Below, piece after piece: positions 45,501 through 59,166 of a DNA stretch of 64,000 nucleotides. Below the pieces are notes generated by a model that saw only the letters and a program-made list of their open reading frames with translations, was not told where the DNA came from and ran no database searches. Numbering within the stretch: the first letter of the stretch is position 1; each line of letters begins with the position of its first letter. Made by a program: the position numbers and the translations under genes. Origin of the DNA: Telopea speciosissima (lineage: Eukaryota; Streptophyta; Magnoliopsida; Proteales; Proteaceae); assembly GCF_018873765.1 (NCBI RefSeq), contig NC_057923.1, forward strand, positions 60,816,593 to 60,880,592, written 5' to 3'.

Positions 45501-48307
45501 CAGCCACAAGAAGCACACCCTTCCTGCAGACAAAAGCACTTTCAATATACACACATGCACAACCACAAGAAGCACAACCACAACACAAGATTTTTAGGTT
45601 ACAGCCTCTTTGCGAAAGCAGGGGTAAGGCTGCGAACATTATGACCCTCCCCAGACCCCACAATGGCGGGAGCCTCGTGCACTGGGTATGCCTTTTTTTT
45701 TATAGATTTTGAGTTTCTATTTCCTTGTAAGTTTTATTTAGTTGCTATTTTGCTATACTCTCCATTAGCCAAGGGGAATTTCTATTTTGTAACAAGGCAA
45801 TTTATAAACATAGGAGGAGGTAATTCCTAGCCTTCAACGACTTTGACAGCCGTTGAACGTGTGGTTTGTGCATGTGCGTGAGTATGAGAAACACCCATGC
45901 TGTGAGAGACAGCAAACCTTGGTGACATTCCGAGGTGGAGATTGGTGAGAGGCCATCTCCTAGTTGGTGGGAGATCAACATATCCCTTTCTTTCTTTCTT
46001 CTTCCACTGGTAAGCTGTTCTACTGTTATTTACTATTAGTTTCCTTATTTCTAATCTCACTTCTCACCTTGTTTCTACCGAGCGACATCACCTGTTTGAA
46101 TCCCATACTTCCATTCCATTGACTTGCGCATGGCGCTACAAGGTTAGAGGCCTTACTTGCTGTTTTTCAGCCACCGTTTCCGATTTTGTAAGTTCTATTT
46201 CTCTGCTTTCTAATCTGGTGCAGGACTCCTTTTGTGATTTCTGTAACTGTTATTGATTGAGACCAATAATCTCCGTTTATACGCTGTTTCCTAACTTTCT
46301 AATTCTGGTTTTAGAAACTTGCTAATTCTGTATCACCCCCATAACTTCATATCTAACCATCAGATTTTGATCAAATTTTGAAGATGTGCTCTCCACCCAA
46401 TTAAGTACATTCGACTAGAGTTATATCTTCATCAGACTGATCTGTTGTGGTCTCCCTGCGGTCCTGGTAATTGGTTTCTTGGTCATTAATGGTTTGGTGA
46501 TTAGGAACCCAAGAATACTCTTGTTATTGCTTTGACTCAATCCCCAAAAAGTGGATCTCACACTAATAAAACAACAACAAGGCCTTATCCCAACTAAATG
46601 GGGTTACGCTACATGGATCCTTGCCCTCTACTCGGCTCTATTTGAAATTATATGTGGTATAAGGCCTAGGCTATGCATGTCTTCGTCACCACCTCTCCTA
46701 GGGTTATTTTAGGCCTATCCCTGGCTCTTTTAGCTTTATCAATCTAAATCAAGTCACTCCTCCAGACTGGAACATCCAAAGGTCTCCGTTGAACATGGAC
46801 GTGCCACCTCAAACAACATTCTCATAGTTTATCATGTATCAGAGCTACACCCAACTCAGCTCTAATGGATCCCACTCTAATAGCTCCGCATAAATCAACT
46901 ACATACCAGGTGGGCTTTAAGGTTAATTGGAACAGTTCCTTTCTAGTATAGTAGGAAGGCCTATGGCAGTTAGTCGGTTAGTCCTATCACATGAATGTGC
47001 CCAATGCATAACATGGTATTGTTTTTCTACCATGAGAGATTTCATGAATTTACCAAACAAACCAGAATCGTACCAACTAATAGAGAAGCTACCTTCAATA
47101 TTAAAAATGCAACAAAAAAAAAACAATGTAGTTCTTCATAACTCAATTAAGAGAAGTAATAAAAAAAATTTCTTAAATTACACGGCCAATAAACCATGAG
47201 ATTTTATTCTGCACTACTCAACTCTCTGCTGGAAGGTAATAATGGTGGCCAACTACTAGATACTACAGCTTCCTAGATCTAATTTACAACAGTAATCACT
47301 TACATGAGAATCAACCAAAAGGCTATAAAGAAGTGATAAATCGAAAAGAATAAAATTACTAGTACAATCCCCAACACTCTCCCCCCACCCCCACCCACAC
47401 CCACACACACACCCAAAAAAAGTGTGGAGCCTTCTATAGTCCTGGAGTAGGAACAACAGCCACACATAGCAACACTTTAAATAAATAAAAAAAAACACAA
47501 ACCCCTTGAGTCATGAATCATGACTCAACCATAAGAACCCACTACCTTCCCATACATTACTATATTATATATATGTAAATTATATGTAGAAGAAAAAATT
47601 TAAACTTCCACTTAAACAAAAAACAAAAGAAAGTGGGCCAGCTTAAAACCAACTGAGAAATTAAAATTTAGAAATAAATCAAATAAAATAAACAAGTTTT
47701 AAATAAACTTTAATTAAACAGAAAAAAAAATAGAATTCAAGAACACCGAAATTTCAGATTCTCAGGGTTTCAGTGAGTACATTTCCAGGAAAAGGTAAAT
47801 TGTGTTTCTCTTCGAAATCGTAAAAACAGATAATATGGAGAATCTAAAGTTTGGAATCACTACACTAAAAATTGAATGCAAATTTTTTTTTTATTCTCCC
47901 GGGGCAGAGTGAGTGGGGATATAGAGATGAACAGAGGTGATAGATGGTAGAAGAACATCAAAACGAACCTCAACTAAAGGAGTAAACCAGCGGAGGTGGA
48001 ATCGCGTGACAGAATGGTCATTAGCATCCGATTGGGTAGAGGAAATCGGAGTCAAGAAACAAGTTTCGGAAATGTTGAATTCCGCGGCAACAGCTTGCAT
48101 CCATTTCTCATCTTGCTCTTCTTCTTTCTCCAACAAACACACTGCCGCTGGGTTTCCCTTAAACGCCGTGTCAGTGAACGCGTCCACCTGCTCGAGTCAT
48201 CCCAGCTTCATCTTAAAACCACAAAATCTCAAAGCGCACAGACCATAAGAATCCAAAGGAAAAGACAGAGAAATTACCACAGAGTACTTCACGGGACGCT
48301 TCACCAT
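42585..48307 (-). CDS. PhzF-family (phenazine biosynthesis PhzC/PhzF-like) protein, copy B, intact
   Basis: Six exons, all with GT/AG borders and phase-0 junctions: 48278-48307, 47969-48187, 44477-44794, 43891-44052, 42778-42861 and 42585-42692. They total 921 bases, 306 residues and a TAA. The protein starts MVKRPVKY, as plant PhzF homologues do. It has AFKGNPAAVC, the FNISETCFL motif with the glutamate that acts as general acid/base in bacterial PhzF, CGHGTLASAHF, GPAPDGSGFDF and DPVCGSVHCAL. The fold is a two-domain isomerase like diaminopimelate epimerase; plant substrates are not settled. No targeting peptide is seen, so it is probably cytosolic. Intron 2 (3.2 kb) holds a SINE and an RTE LINE fragment. 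It is the only copy here with an open frame. Confidence 0.88.
45464..45590. repeat. Two-unit minisatellite, block B
   Basis: Counterpart of 14669-14790, with a 4-base insertion in the first unit (CCAATCCAATA). Confidence 0.75.
45606..45701 (+). mobile_element. Au-type SINE 3' fragment, block B
   Basis: Same fragment as at 14815. The stem GGCGGGAGCC is better preserved here than in A and C (GGTGGGAGCC). Confidence 0.7.
46570..46866 (-). pseudogene. RTE-type LINE 3' fragment in PhzF intron 2, block B
   Basis: Counterpart of 15704-16003. The frame is more decayed, with a stop and a deletion near 46680. The tail ACAACAACAA and the conserved 3' end are present. Confidence 0.8.
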
Positions 48308-48460
48308 TTTTTCGGAGAGAGAGAGAGAGAGAGAAAACCGATGAGGAGACCAGAAAGATTCTTCCTGCGCGAGTTTTTTTTTTCCGTGTATTTTATTTGT
48401 GAGCCTGTGAGGAGTGTTGGAGTGATGTAACCTTCTTCCCAAGTCCTCACCTGAAACATG

Positions 48461-48971
48461 GAATGCTCGTGAATCGTGAATCTTGAATCGTGACTCGTGA
48501 CTAGTGACACGACAAACGACACGCATTGCTGAGCTGTAATGTCGTCCTAGCATAGTATAATAAAGAAAACTATGAGCCTATCACATTCGTATATGGTACA
48601 TGCATGGATGATAATGATGTCAACTTGGATCATTGATTTAGTAAAATCCGATACCGATTCGGATCGGTGCTATGGCCGATAGGATAGTGACACGAGGTAT
48701 TAAGATTATAAAATAATTTTCAAAAAATTAATAAAAATTGGTAGCAGATCAATAGTGTAGTCGCATGCACCAACCAATGAGAGCACGCACGATAGCACAA
48801 TGGAGGTGGAATGGGTAATCGATTGTTTTGAATTAGTTCGATCCCGAGGGGCCAATCCTAAAACTGTCTCATTTATTAAACGGTTCTAAAATTAGGATAC
48901 AATCCTTTTTAATAATGAGAAATGTTCAATTCTAGCTCTTAAGCGATTCTTAAGAGCTATGTGTTGCAGAG
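48461..48971. other. Non-coding stretch between block B and the LINE remnant
   Basis: It contains several short repeats of CGTGAATC/CGTGACT at 48470-48510. No gene or recognisable element is seen. Confidence 0.5.
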
Positions 48972-49320
48972 ATGAGGATGTTAAGATGGATGTACGGCAA
49001 AACAAGAATGATAAAATGCGAACGGATGTATTAGAGATTTAGAGCTGATGTGGGAGTTGCCCGATCAGTGACAAACTTCAAGAATGTCGTCTAAGATGTT
49101 TTGGCCATGTACAAAGGAGGCCTGAGGAGTGGGGACGCCCCAATAAGGAGGCGTGATCTAATTTCAATTGAAGGAGCTAAAAGAGTTAGATACAGGCCAA
49201 AATGACCATAAGTGAGGTTGTGAAGAATGACATGCACAGTTAGGGTCTTGTGCCAAGTAAGACCTCGAGATAGAGCTTATTGGAGAGTAAGAATCCCCAT
49301 TGTAGACACCCATGTAGCCA
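48972..49320 (+). pseudogene. Degenerate RTE-type LINE C-terminal fragment
   Basis: Plus-strand frames read MRMLRWMYGKTRM, then RLRCFGHVQRRPEEWGRP, followed by EVVKNDMHS. This is the end of plant RTE LINE proteins (normally RLRWFGHV). It is crossed by several stops. It is a separate insertion from the intron fragments, on the opposite strand. Confidence 0.75.
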
Positions 49321-49749
49321 TTAATCGATTCCAAAATCAGATCCCAAAACCATCTGAATTCGGAATTTTAATTGACACCCTTGAGTAAAATGTAACGTTT
49401 CCCACCTAATGTTTGTTTGGTTGGGTTGGTGATGGAGATGATGGCAATGGAAATGAGAACATGAATATGAACACGATTGTCCGCAAGCAACTGTGAGATG
49501 TTCGAAGTATTCATACCAATTGCAAGAACAATACAATCAGGAAAGGATCTCCAGAACAATAGTAAAGAAGAAGATCTCCGGAAACTCCCTCTGAAAATCT
49601 ATTGAACTAGCAAACTAGTCTTCAAATGCACAGCTACTTAAGGGAACAAAAGAAACTGAAAACATAGTTTTAAAATTACAAAATACAGGTACAATTTACA
49701 AAACATACTTTTAAAAAGAACTCCAAGGAAGAGGGAGATATTTCCTAAG

Positions 49750-49851
49750 CTAGGAAAATAGGAAACCTTCCATTACAACAACAGCTTTGCCTCGAATCAG
49801 TACTCTTTGGTTTGCCTCATCTAAATGCAAGTCCAGTACTCCACCCCTTGG
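49750..49851 (-). pseudogene. PhzF copy D: last exon only
   Basis: The minus strand encodes PRGGVLDLHLDEANQRVLIR and continues GKAVVVMEGFLFS with a TAG, matching exon 6 of the other copies but more diverged. The 3' flank back to about 49680 also resembles their 3' UTR. The exon loses its first two codons and the splice acceptor, because a copia LTR fragment begins at 49848. No other D exon is in the window. Confidence 0.85.
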
Positions 49852-50850
49852 TAAACCAATGGTTGATGTCCAATAGGACTATAAACCGATACACTCGTGA
49901 ACCCGCATTGTAAACAAAAAGTATTCTCAACATGGAATCCACTGCTCGTACGCGGGGAATATCCAAGAGAGAGAAAGTGATTGGTCGGAACTAAATCTGG
50001 ATCCAGTGTTTATTCGAAATGTTTTATTAATTTATTTTCAATATAAAATTACTATATAAATTATATTGAAAATTGATTTCAAAGTTTTTCAGCCGTCCGA
50101 TCTCAATCACATATTCACTCGATCAACGTACATGATGATTGGGGGATTAGTAGCATTAAAGTACATACCCTATAATTCATTATGGGATATTAGGAAAGTG
50201 GAAGGGTTTATGTACAATAAAAGAGTTTATTGGACACATGGCATTGTAGGGGAGAACAAAATATTTATGGTTAAATATCTGTTTATATTATGGCAAGAGA
50301 TATATGAGAATATCTCATGAACCATAATTTAGAACGATTATATCCCTTTTGAGATTCTATGTCTTCACTTTAGTAGCAAATTAGAGTTGAAAAAATTAGA
50401 TGATTCACAAAACACCAAAATGGAAGATTGAGTCAAGGCAAAGATGGAAGGAGGTTACTTGAGACCCAAGGATCTCCAACTATAAAAGAGGGAGAGGGAG
50501 GAGCCTCCCACGATTTTGGCAGTGCTCTCTCCCCCTCCCACGATTTCTCTCTCTCCCCTCTCTTGTAGTGGTGTGTGTGAGACTTGAGTTAGAGAACTAA
50601 AGAGGCTTTGGTGATTTTTGTGTTCTTCTAAAAGGTTGCAATGATTGATCAAGCTTCAAAGTGTTGAATGATTTTTCAATCTCCAAGTTTGCACAAGTTA
50701 GAAGACCCATTATCTATAGGAGGAGCTTTACTTGCGACTCTGAGGTAACCATGAATGTTATTTTGAAATTGTTTCTTCCCTACTCTTGATCATGAACTAC
50801 GAACATTGACCCGATCCAAATTCCGTTGTGCATCGGGTTTATTCCCAACA
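49848..50850 (+). mobile_element. copia LTR fragment (3' 1.0 kb)
   Basis: It matches 8219-9225 of the intact LTR and ends with the same CCCAACA before the block C sequence. The first 350 bases of the LTR are missing. The left junction shares TTGG with both parents. Confidence 0.92.
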
Positions 50851-53800
50851 TTGTGACTTCCGCCCTCTAAATCCATTACTATTTCAGCCATTTGCGTGCA
50901 CACGGCCATGATCCCTTCTCTTTTTCTCTCTTTTAGGATTTTTCTTGTGAAAATCCATTTTTTCTTACAATTTTTTGGGGAGACTTCTTTTTTTACAAAA
51001 TTAGAAATTTGTGCTATTTTCGAGGTAAATTTAAATTTAAAGAAAAAACTGAATCTTCTGTCTGTCAATGGACAACCAAACGCATAGAAAATTTGGAGCA
51101 AAAAATCAATACCGAATCTTCTGTTTTTTTTTTCCTATTCTATTGATGTCGTGACAAACAAACACAACCTTAATAAATTAAAGTTGAAGGAATTCAAACT
51201 AAGGAAATTAAATCATGAAACTTGATTCCAATACAAGGAAATAGCATATTGTGATTGGGAAAAATATATTCTATGCTAACTTTGTGGGAATTCTTTCACA
51301 TGCCTTCTCATAGAACCAATGTTTACCTTACAAATAAGATGTCCTGAGCTCAACTCTCTTTGGGGTCTAACCAAACAAGAAAAACTCGGATTTTCTCACA
51401 TATTTTTCTCTCTTTCCTGATCTTTTGAGCTCCTATTAACAAAACCCATTCTCACGTGCTGATTGGTGTGACTAGGGAGATTCTCTTCCTCTCCCCCATA
51501 TGGGTAGTGTGGGGGAAACCTTTATATGAAACTTTTAATTCAGATTTTAACCATTTTTTATGTTTACTTTAGGGGAAAAGGCTGGGCACGCCCAGGATGC
51601 ACAACATGTGTCATCCTCCCTCCTTCCCTTTTGTAAAAGATCCATTTGCCCTCCAGTGTTCAACCATGTGAATGATGTATGCCGCTAGTTTATCGATAGC
51701 TGATGGCATGCCTAACCCTCTCCCTTACTTTAGATGAAAGTTGCTTAAGGAGAAAGATGTGTTATCTATTAATGCATGAACCCACCCGTGTTTATTCATG
51801 TTTCCACATGCTTGCCTTGATGATATGAACATTTTTTATAGGGTGACTTGTTGATTGTATGTATGAAGTGGTGAATTTATTTTGCCCTTTTCAACTTATA
51901 ATGAGATTTTTTTTCTAAAAATTTACTTTTTAACCACTTCCAATACTCATTTCAGGCTTAAAATTGACTTGTGAGATAAATGTGAAATCATGTATTACAT
52001 AAACCCACCCAATCTTTCCATATCCTATGTGAATAGAGATTATGATCTCATGATCGTATTATTATTTTAAAGAAACATGAAAACTGGAAAAAAAATATGT
52101 ATATATGGTCCACCTATTAGATCACACAAAGTAAGCCCAAGCAACTCTTCAAGGCTCTTACTTGCTTAAAGCTTAAATTTACTTTGAAGCCCGCCTGATG
52201 CTTCTACGTACACACATTCCCATTGGCCTGCACCCATGCACGCATGCATGCAGGGGCCACACTTCCCCACAAGAAATGCTTCCCCCAAAACTTTTTACAG
52301 AGGTGATGCTTTTTTCTGAGGGAGCTATTGGTTAGTAGAAAGAGAAGGTAGTAAATTCTTACCCTGGAAAATTATAAACTTCCCATTTTTTTGGAGTGTT
52401 TTGTAACGAGTGTGTGATACTTTGGGCAGGGAGTAAAATTGACATTTTAATTTTCATGGAGGTATAAATGTGGGGAATTGTGGGATGCTATGTGGATATG
52501 GAGATGGTGACTGGGTGGGTTTTGTGGCTGTAAGATTTTCTGGTGGTGAAATATTTCTTGGGGATGGACTGTATAATTTTCTCTATTTCAATGAAATTTC
52601 TCTCTTTAAATTAATGCTTACTAATTAAAAGACATGAATGCACTGTATGTATCACTTAGAAGCCAATAATATTAGATTTTAAACTAGGTAGACATTCATA
52701 TATTCAATGCAAATACAAGGTTTAGCAATCAGCACAAGTATTTAAGGGGGAAAAAATACTTTTAAAATTCCAAATATATTGGTACAATTAACATATCATA
52801 TCATTCCAAGGAAAAGGGAGTTATTTCCTTGGCTATGCTAATAAGGAACCTTCCATGACAATAACAGCTTTGCCTCGAATCAGAACTCTCTGGTTTGTTT
52901 CATCTAAATGCAATTCCAGTACTCCACCCCTTGGAGATGCCTAATCCATATAATTTGTGTTATTGAGAAATCTTATGATAGAAAGAGAGGAGAGTTAAAG
53001 AGGATACCATGTATGCAACAAAATCACATTTTCCCAGCTTTTTGCTCCAATAGGGCACTAAAGCACAGTGTATGCTTCCACAAACAGGATCCTGCAAGAT
53101 AAATGGAAGCCACTTCCAATGAGCCAGACCAATTAAGGATACTAACAGTCTAAAATTCTGTTCAAAAAATTATTCTTCTCACTTTATAATCTTTTGATCG
53201 AACAATCATCGTGGTCCAATAATGGAGTTTATTTGCAAATAATTGAATCAAACCACGTAAAAACTATTTCACTTCAGAAACCACATTAATTGTTTTTGTA
53301 CAGCAACGTACTATTGCAAACAAGAGTTAATTTCTTTACTCCAAGTCAGTCTCTACTAACCTAACTTCTAGAAAAACAATCAATAGACAATCAGAAAACA
53401 AGAAAGCTTTAGGTAGAACTACTAAAAAAAACAAAACAAAAGAGGAAAAGAAAAGATGGAAGATGCTTGCAATGTTCCACAATGATATAACTAAAAATCT
53501 TCATAAGTTTGGTAAAACATTCACGCCAACAACTAGATGTATAGATAATATCCATTAAGAGATCATGTCCAAATTTAAGTTGCCCAAGTACCAATTACTA
53601 TATGGAAACAGGATACAGATTTACTAAAGTCCAAGATATTATGCCACTTAACATAGCGACAGTTTATATAAATGATAAAACACCAAGAATTGAAAATTTT
53701 CTTCCAAAACAAAAAGATAAGTCAAACGAAGTATAACTAGCATCTAGCACAAGAATCCTCAGTACGTAATTAGTCACTGTGACAAAGCACAAGTATATGT

Positions 53801-55418
53801 AGCAAGCACAAGAAAAACAAAATCATGCATTACATGATTGACACCCATAGGTGCAAATTTTTTTTATTTCATTACAATTGAAAGTTAAAAAGGAAAAGAA
53901 AGGAATGAATTTATTCCATTACCTAATTAATAGATAAAGCGTGGCTCAATCTTTCACATTTACTTCTACAACATAAGTTTCTAAGTATTAATAATAATAA
54001 TGAGAGTGACTAGTTGTCTGTAAATATTAGTTACATTTCAAAAAGAAAATTACTGTCAACAAGAATACATATTCATAAATGAAAGATAAATAAATAAACC
54101 GAGTCCATTTTATGTTCATAAGTAACAAAGAAGTTACCTCATTAAGTCCCGTCTTTGGACTAAAAAAGCGACTGAAGAAATCAAATCCAGATCCGTCGGG
54201 AGCAGGCCCTGTAACAATGAGCCCTCTAGCAGGACATTTCCGTATCTCATCCAATTGTGGTTTTAAATCTGCAACAGCCTTTCCAGATGAGAGCTCGACC
54301 TAAGAAAATGCAACCAAGTTCCCTCTTTCAGTACAAATGCCAAAAATTTCTATAATTGGAGCTAAAAAAAAGGCATCCGCCTAGCTTCCAACAAACATGT
54401 GGTGCCTGAAGTGGGTAAACAACACTTATTCTTATCCAATGGTACAACCTGGGATAGCCAGTGTCAAATTACATGCAATGCTACAAGCATTAAGCAAGAA
54501 ACAGGAGATGAACTAGGATTAAGAATAGCAGAGGCTTCCAACTCTATCAATTATTGAAATGAAAGTCGTTAAGTTGTCACCAAGTTAAAGCCCACTAAAA
54601 ACGTGTTACTACAGTTGTTACCTGCATGCTCCTTCTAGCATACTGATTCAAACCTACAACAAATGAAGCACCCTAAAATATCCATAATCAAGTGTCATTA
54701 TAAATGAATGGGATAAAATAAGTACATAGATGTCACCACCAGCTCAATTGTTTTACTTATATTGACCACAGGAGCGCCATTCAGGGTTTCAGGAAGTGAT
54801 GGAATATCTACAGATTCACACTCGAGCACAGGAAACGCAGGGAAGTCTAATTCTATAGAGAAGTGCTCCTCTGGGTCGCCATCTGAGAACTTTGACACGT
54901 CCACATTGCTTCCTGTAGGAACCCGTTTAGCAATTAGAACTCCAGATAGTGTGACGAACTCGATAACATCTGTTCTTGCTATCCTGTATGCAAAGAGAAA
55001 ATGTGCAGATGCCAAGGTTCCATGACCGCAAAGCTTGACCTGTAGATAAAAATGAAAACGAATTATGTGGGAATGTATTTACCAACAAGTGCGAAAACAA
55101 TTGACATATTGACAACTAGCCAATGTATGAAATTTAGCAGAACCCATTGGTACTATACAATGGTAACTAGTGAACATGAGCACGGTAGGAAGGGGATCAT
55201 CATTCAATTAGTTCCAATTTGTATATGGTGAATGAAAGGTCCAAAACGCTTCTCTCTGGGTTGACTGTTCCTCGGTGCTACCTTCAGCGTCATGAACTAT
55301 GGGAAGGCAACTTTGCAGGGGATGTTCCACTAGAAATATTGATATAGTTCAAGAGAACAAGAACGGAAGCAGCAAACCAGGCCATCGAACTGGACAAAAA
55401 ATAGGCTATTATGTGTAA

Positions 55419-55598
55419 TTTTGAGTGTCCAGTGGGTTGTATGGGCCATGGGCTTTATATTTTTGGGTTTACTTTTGTAATGGGACAATTTTATAAGCCC
55501 AAATATTAGGGATTTAAAACCCATGCGGGGTTAAGTAGTTATTTTCTGTTTCTTAGTCATTAAGTGTTGGACAATGGCTGACACTGAGAAGGGGGGGT
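55419..55598. repeat. Direct repeat (about 175 bp), left copy, block C
   Basis: Counterpart of 12817-12999. The G run is shorter (7). Confidence 0.9.
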
Positions 55599-55600
55599 AA

Positions 55601-56917
55601 TGTAGTCCTAGATAGGTAGGAGACCTAATAGGAGCTAGTTCAACCAGGATCTAATCTGAACAGGTCATCCGAATGGGAGAAACTTGAGTTTTAGGTCAAA
55701 ATTAGGGTTAAAGTTAGGTTTAGGTTAGAGTTGCCTTATATAGTAATGATGGGCAGGTGTAGGGAAGTCTAATGGTATAGGTTTTATGATGTTTGAGTGA
55801 ATGGAAGTAGGTTAGGTGAGTTGGGCAGCAAGATAAGGTTATTTGAGACAATTCCTAATGGAGGTAGGAGAAGGGGATTCTAAGGTTTAGAGATATGATT
55901 TGGTTACTAATTTCAGAATTATCATGTCATGAAATCAACTACTTATTCTGAGCATGAAATCAGAATCGAGTATGGTTGAAGGTCTGAAACTGTGTTTTCA
56001 TGGAGGTAGGGGTAGAATGGGAAATATGAGAATATATTCAAATCAGGCCACAGGAATTAGGTCAAATTTGAATCACTTCCCAAATTAGGGTTAATAGAGG
56101 TATGGTGAAAATATGAGTTCAATCGGATGGCTGGTTTGGTAGATCTCAAAAATCACCTTGTATGTGACCTTCTAGAAGGAAGAAGAATAGTTGCAGAATT
56201 TCTTACTTGTTGCAGGTCTTCAATGGTAGCAGCTTTGAAGATGAACAATGGGGTGTCCCGATCTTCACGATACAAGGAGATAAGTAGCAGCCCTCCCGAT
56301 CTTCACGATGCAAGGAGTCGATTGGAGATCCACCAATCCCTTCAACCTTGATATTACTCACAAGGCACACTCACAATGGAGCAAAGGCAGCAACAAAGGC
56401 AGCAAGCATAAAGCTAATTTTTATTAATCAAATTCGTATTCAATGTTGGCCTCCCTTACAAACTTATATAGAATACTCAAAAATAGACTTAGACACTAAA
56501 AAGGAATGGCCTAACCCAATCCTTAACCTATAAGCTAACTTAAACTGACTAGGAAACTAAAATAGACTCAAAATAGAGTCCTAATAACTTAAAAACAACT
56601 TAAACTACTTAAAATAAAGAAGATTCTCTAGCAGCCAATAGGATATAAGAACCTCTTAGCCAATAGGATCACTTCACTTAAATTAGACCAATTGAACCAA
56701 TTGGATGCAACCAATTTAAACCGGTTCAATTAAAAACACACAATAAAAACTTAGTATTGGGCTAATCCCGTATGCGACCTATGTACCCCTAATTTAGGCC
56801 CAGAAAAGTGGCCTATTACATTAGAAACTCATGGGATCAAAAGCCCAACATATATGTAACCCAACCCTAGACTTATTTCTAATGAAACAAGCCCTATTTG
56901 GTGATGAATCTGCATCA
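55601..56917 (-). mobile_element. LTR of a reverse-oriented LTR retrotransposon, block C
   Basis: Same 1317 bp and same ends as 13003-14319, with the same short stub of interior up to 56974. Confidence 0.65.
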
Positions 56918-56974
56918 ACTCTCCCCAAGACGAATTTTGTAGTGATGAGGGGGAATCAACATGTGATCAGCAGC

Positions 56975-57154
56975 TTTGAGTGTCCAGTGGGTTGTATGGG
57001 CCATGGGCTTTATATTTTTGGGTTTACTTTTGTAATGGGACAATTTTATAAGCCCAAATATTAGGGATTTAAAACCCATGCGGGGTTAAGTAGTTATTTT
57101 CTGTTTCTTAGTCATTAAGTGTTGGACAATGGCTGACACTGAGAAGGGGGGGGG
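56975..57154. repeat. Direct repeat (about 175 bp), right copy, block C
   Basis: Counterpart of 14377-14555. Confidence 0.9.
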
Positions 57155-57409
57155 TGTATCAGTGTATTTAAAATTTTCTCTTTCTATTTGACTGGCTCAA
57201 CTCAAATTTGCAACCCACTGCTGGCATTGATAATAATCAGACATACAGTCCTGTGTACACCCATCCTACAGACAAAAGCACTTCCAATATACACACATGC
57301 ACAGCCACAAGAAGCACACCCTTCTTGCAGACAAAAGCACTTTCAATATGCACACATGCACAACCACAAGAAGCACACCCACAACACAAGATTTTTAGGT
57401 TACAGCATA

Positions 57410-57504
57410 TTTGCGAAAGCAGGGGTAAGGCTGCGAACATTATGACCCTCCCCAGACCCCACAATGGTGGGAGCCTCGTGCACTGGGTATGCTTTTTTTT
57501 TTTT
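57410..57504 (+). mobile_element. Au-type SINE 3' fragment, block C
   Basis: Same fragment as 14815-14905, including the T-rich tail. The two-unit minisatellite precedes it at 57268-57390. Confidence 0.7.
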
Positions 57505-58301
57505 ATAGATTTTGAGTTTCTATTTGCTTGTAAGTTTTATTTAGTTGTTATTTTGCTATACTCTCCATTAGCCAAGGGGAATTTCTATTTTGTAACAAGG
57601 CAATTTATAGACATAGGAGGTAGTAATTCCTAGCCTTCAACGATTTTGACAGCCATTGAATGTGTGGTTTGTGCATATGTGTGAGTATGAGAAACACCCA
57701 TGCTGTGAGAGACAGCAAACCTTGGTGGCATTCCAAAGTGGAGATTGGTGAGAGACCATCTCCTAGTTGGTGGGAGATCATATCCCTTTCTTTCTTTCTT
57801 CTTCCACTGGTAAGCTGTTCTACTTTTATTTACTATTAGTTTCCTTATTTCTAATCTCACTGCTCACCTTGTTTCTATCGAACGACATCATGAGCTGTTT
57901 GAATCCCATATTTCCATTCCATTGACTTGCGCATGGCGCTACAGGGTTAGAGGACCTTACTTGCTGTTTTTCAGCCACCGTTTCCGATTTTGTAAGTTCT
58001 ATTTCTCTGCTTTCTAATCTGGTGCAGGACTCCTTTTGTGATTTCTGTAACTGTTATTGATTGAGACCAATAATCTCCGTTTATGTGCTGTTTCCTAACT
58101 TTCTAATTCTGGTTTTAGATGTGTTCTCCATCCAATTAAGTACACTCGACTAGAGTTATATCTTCATCAGACTGATCTGTTGTAGTCTCCCCCGGTCCTA
58201 GTAATTGGTTTCTTGGTCATTAATGGTTTGGTGATTAGGAACCCAAGAATACTCTTGTTGTTGCTTTGACTCAATCCCCCAAAAGTGGATCTCACACTAA
58301 T

Positions 58302-58601
58302 ACAACAACAACAATGACTTATTCCAATTAAATGGGGTCAGCTACATGGATCCTTGCCCTCCACTCAACTCTATTCGAAATTATATGTGGTATAAGGCCT
58401 AGGCTATGCATGTCTTTCGTCACCACCTCTTCTAGGGTTATTTTAGGTCTATTCCTGACTCTTTTAGCTTTATCAATCTGAATCAAGTCACTCCTCCAGA
58501 CTGGAGCATCCAAAGGTCTACATTGAACATGACCGTGTCACCTCAAACAACATTCTCATAGTTTATCATGTATCGGAGCTACACCCAACTCAAATCAAAT
58601 G
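58302..58601 (-). pseudogene. RTE-type LINE 3' fragment in PhzF intron 2, block C
   Basis: Counterpart of 15704-16003 with the same open C-terminal frame (58328-58513). Confidence 0.85.
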
Positions 58602-59166
58602 GATCCCAGTACTCTAATAGCTCCGCATAAATCAACTACATACCAGGTGGGTTTTAAGGTTAATTGGAACAGTTCCTTTCTAGTATAGTAGGAAGGCCTA
58701 TGGCAGTTAGTTGGTTAGTCCTATCACATGAATGTGCCCAATGCATAACATGGTATTGTTTGTCTACCTCTACCATGAGAGATTTCATGAATTTACCCAA
58801 CAAACCAGAATCGTACCAACTAATAGAGAATCTGCCTTCATTATTAAAAATGCACCCAAAAAAAAAAAAAAATGTAGTTCTTCATAACTCAATTAAGAAA
58901 AGTAATAAAAAAAATTCTTAAATTACACGGCCAATAAACCATGAGATTTTATTCTGCACGACTCAACTCTCTGCTGGAAGGTAATAATAACAAACCCCTT
59001 GAGTCATGCATCATGACTCAACCATAAGAACCCAATACCTTCCCATACATTATTATATTATATATATGTAAATTATATGTAGAAGAAAAAACTTAAACTT
59101 CCACTTAAAAGAAAAAACAAAAGAAAGTGGGCCAGCTTAAAACCAACTGAGAAATTAAAATTTAGA

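Larger units (their letters stand above)
39664..48460. repeat. Duplicated block B (diverged relative of A and C)
   Basis: Collinear with A and C from GCTGTGACTTCCGCCC to CCCAAGTCCTCAC. B lacks the copia LTR border, the solo LTR with its direct repeats, and the Pack-MULE. B alone has a MITE (40261), a (TA)n expansion and an extra segment of about 255 bases at 47243-47497 without transposon ends. Confidence 0.92.
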
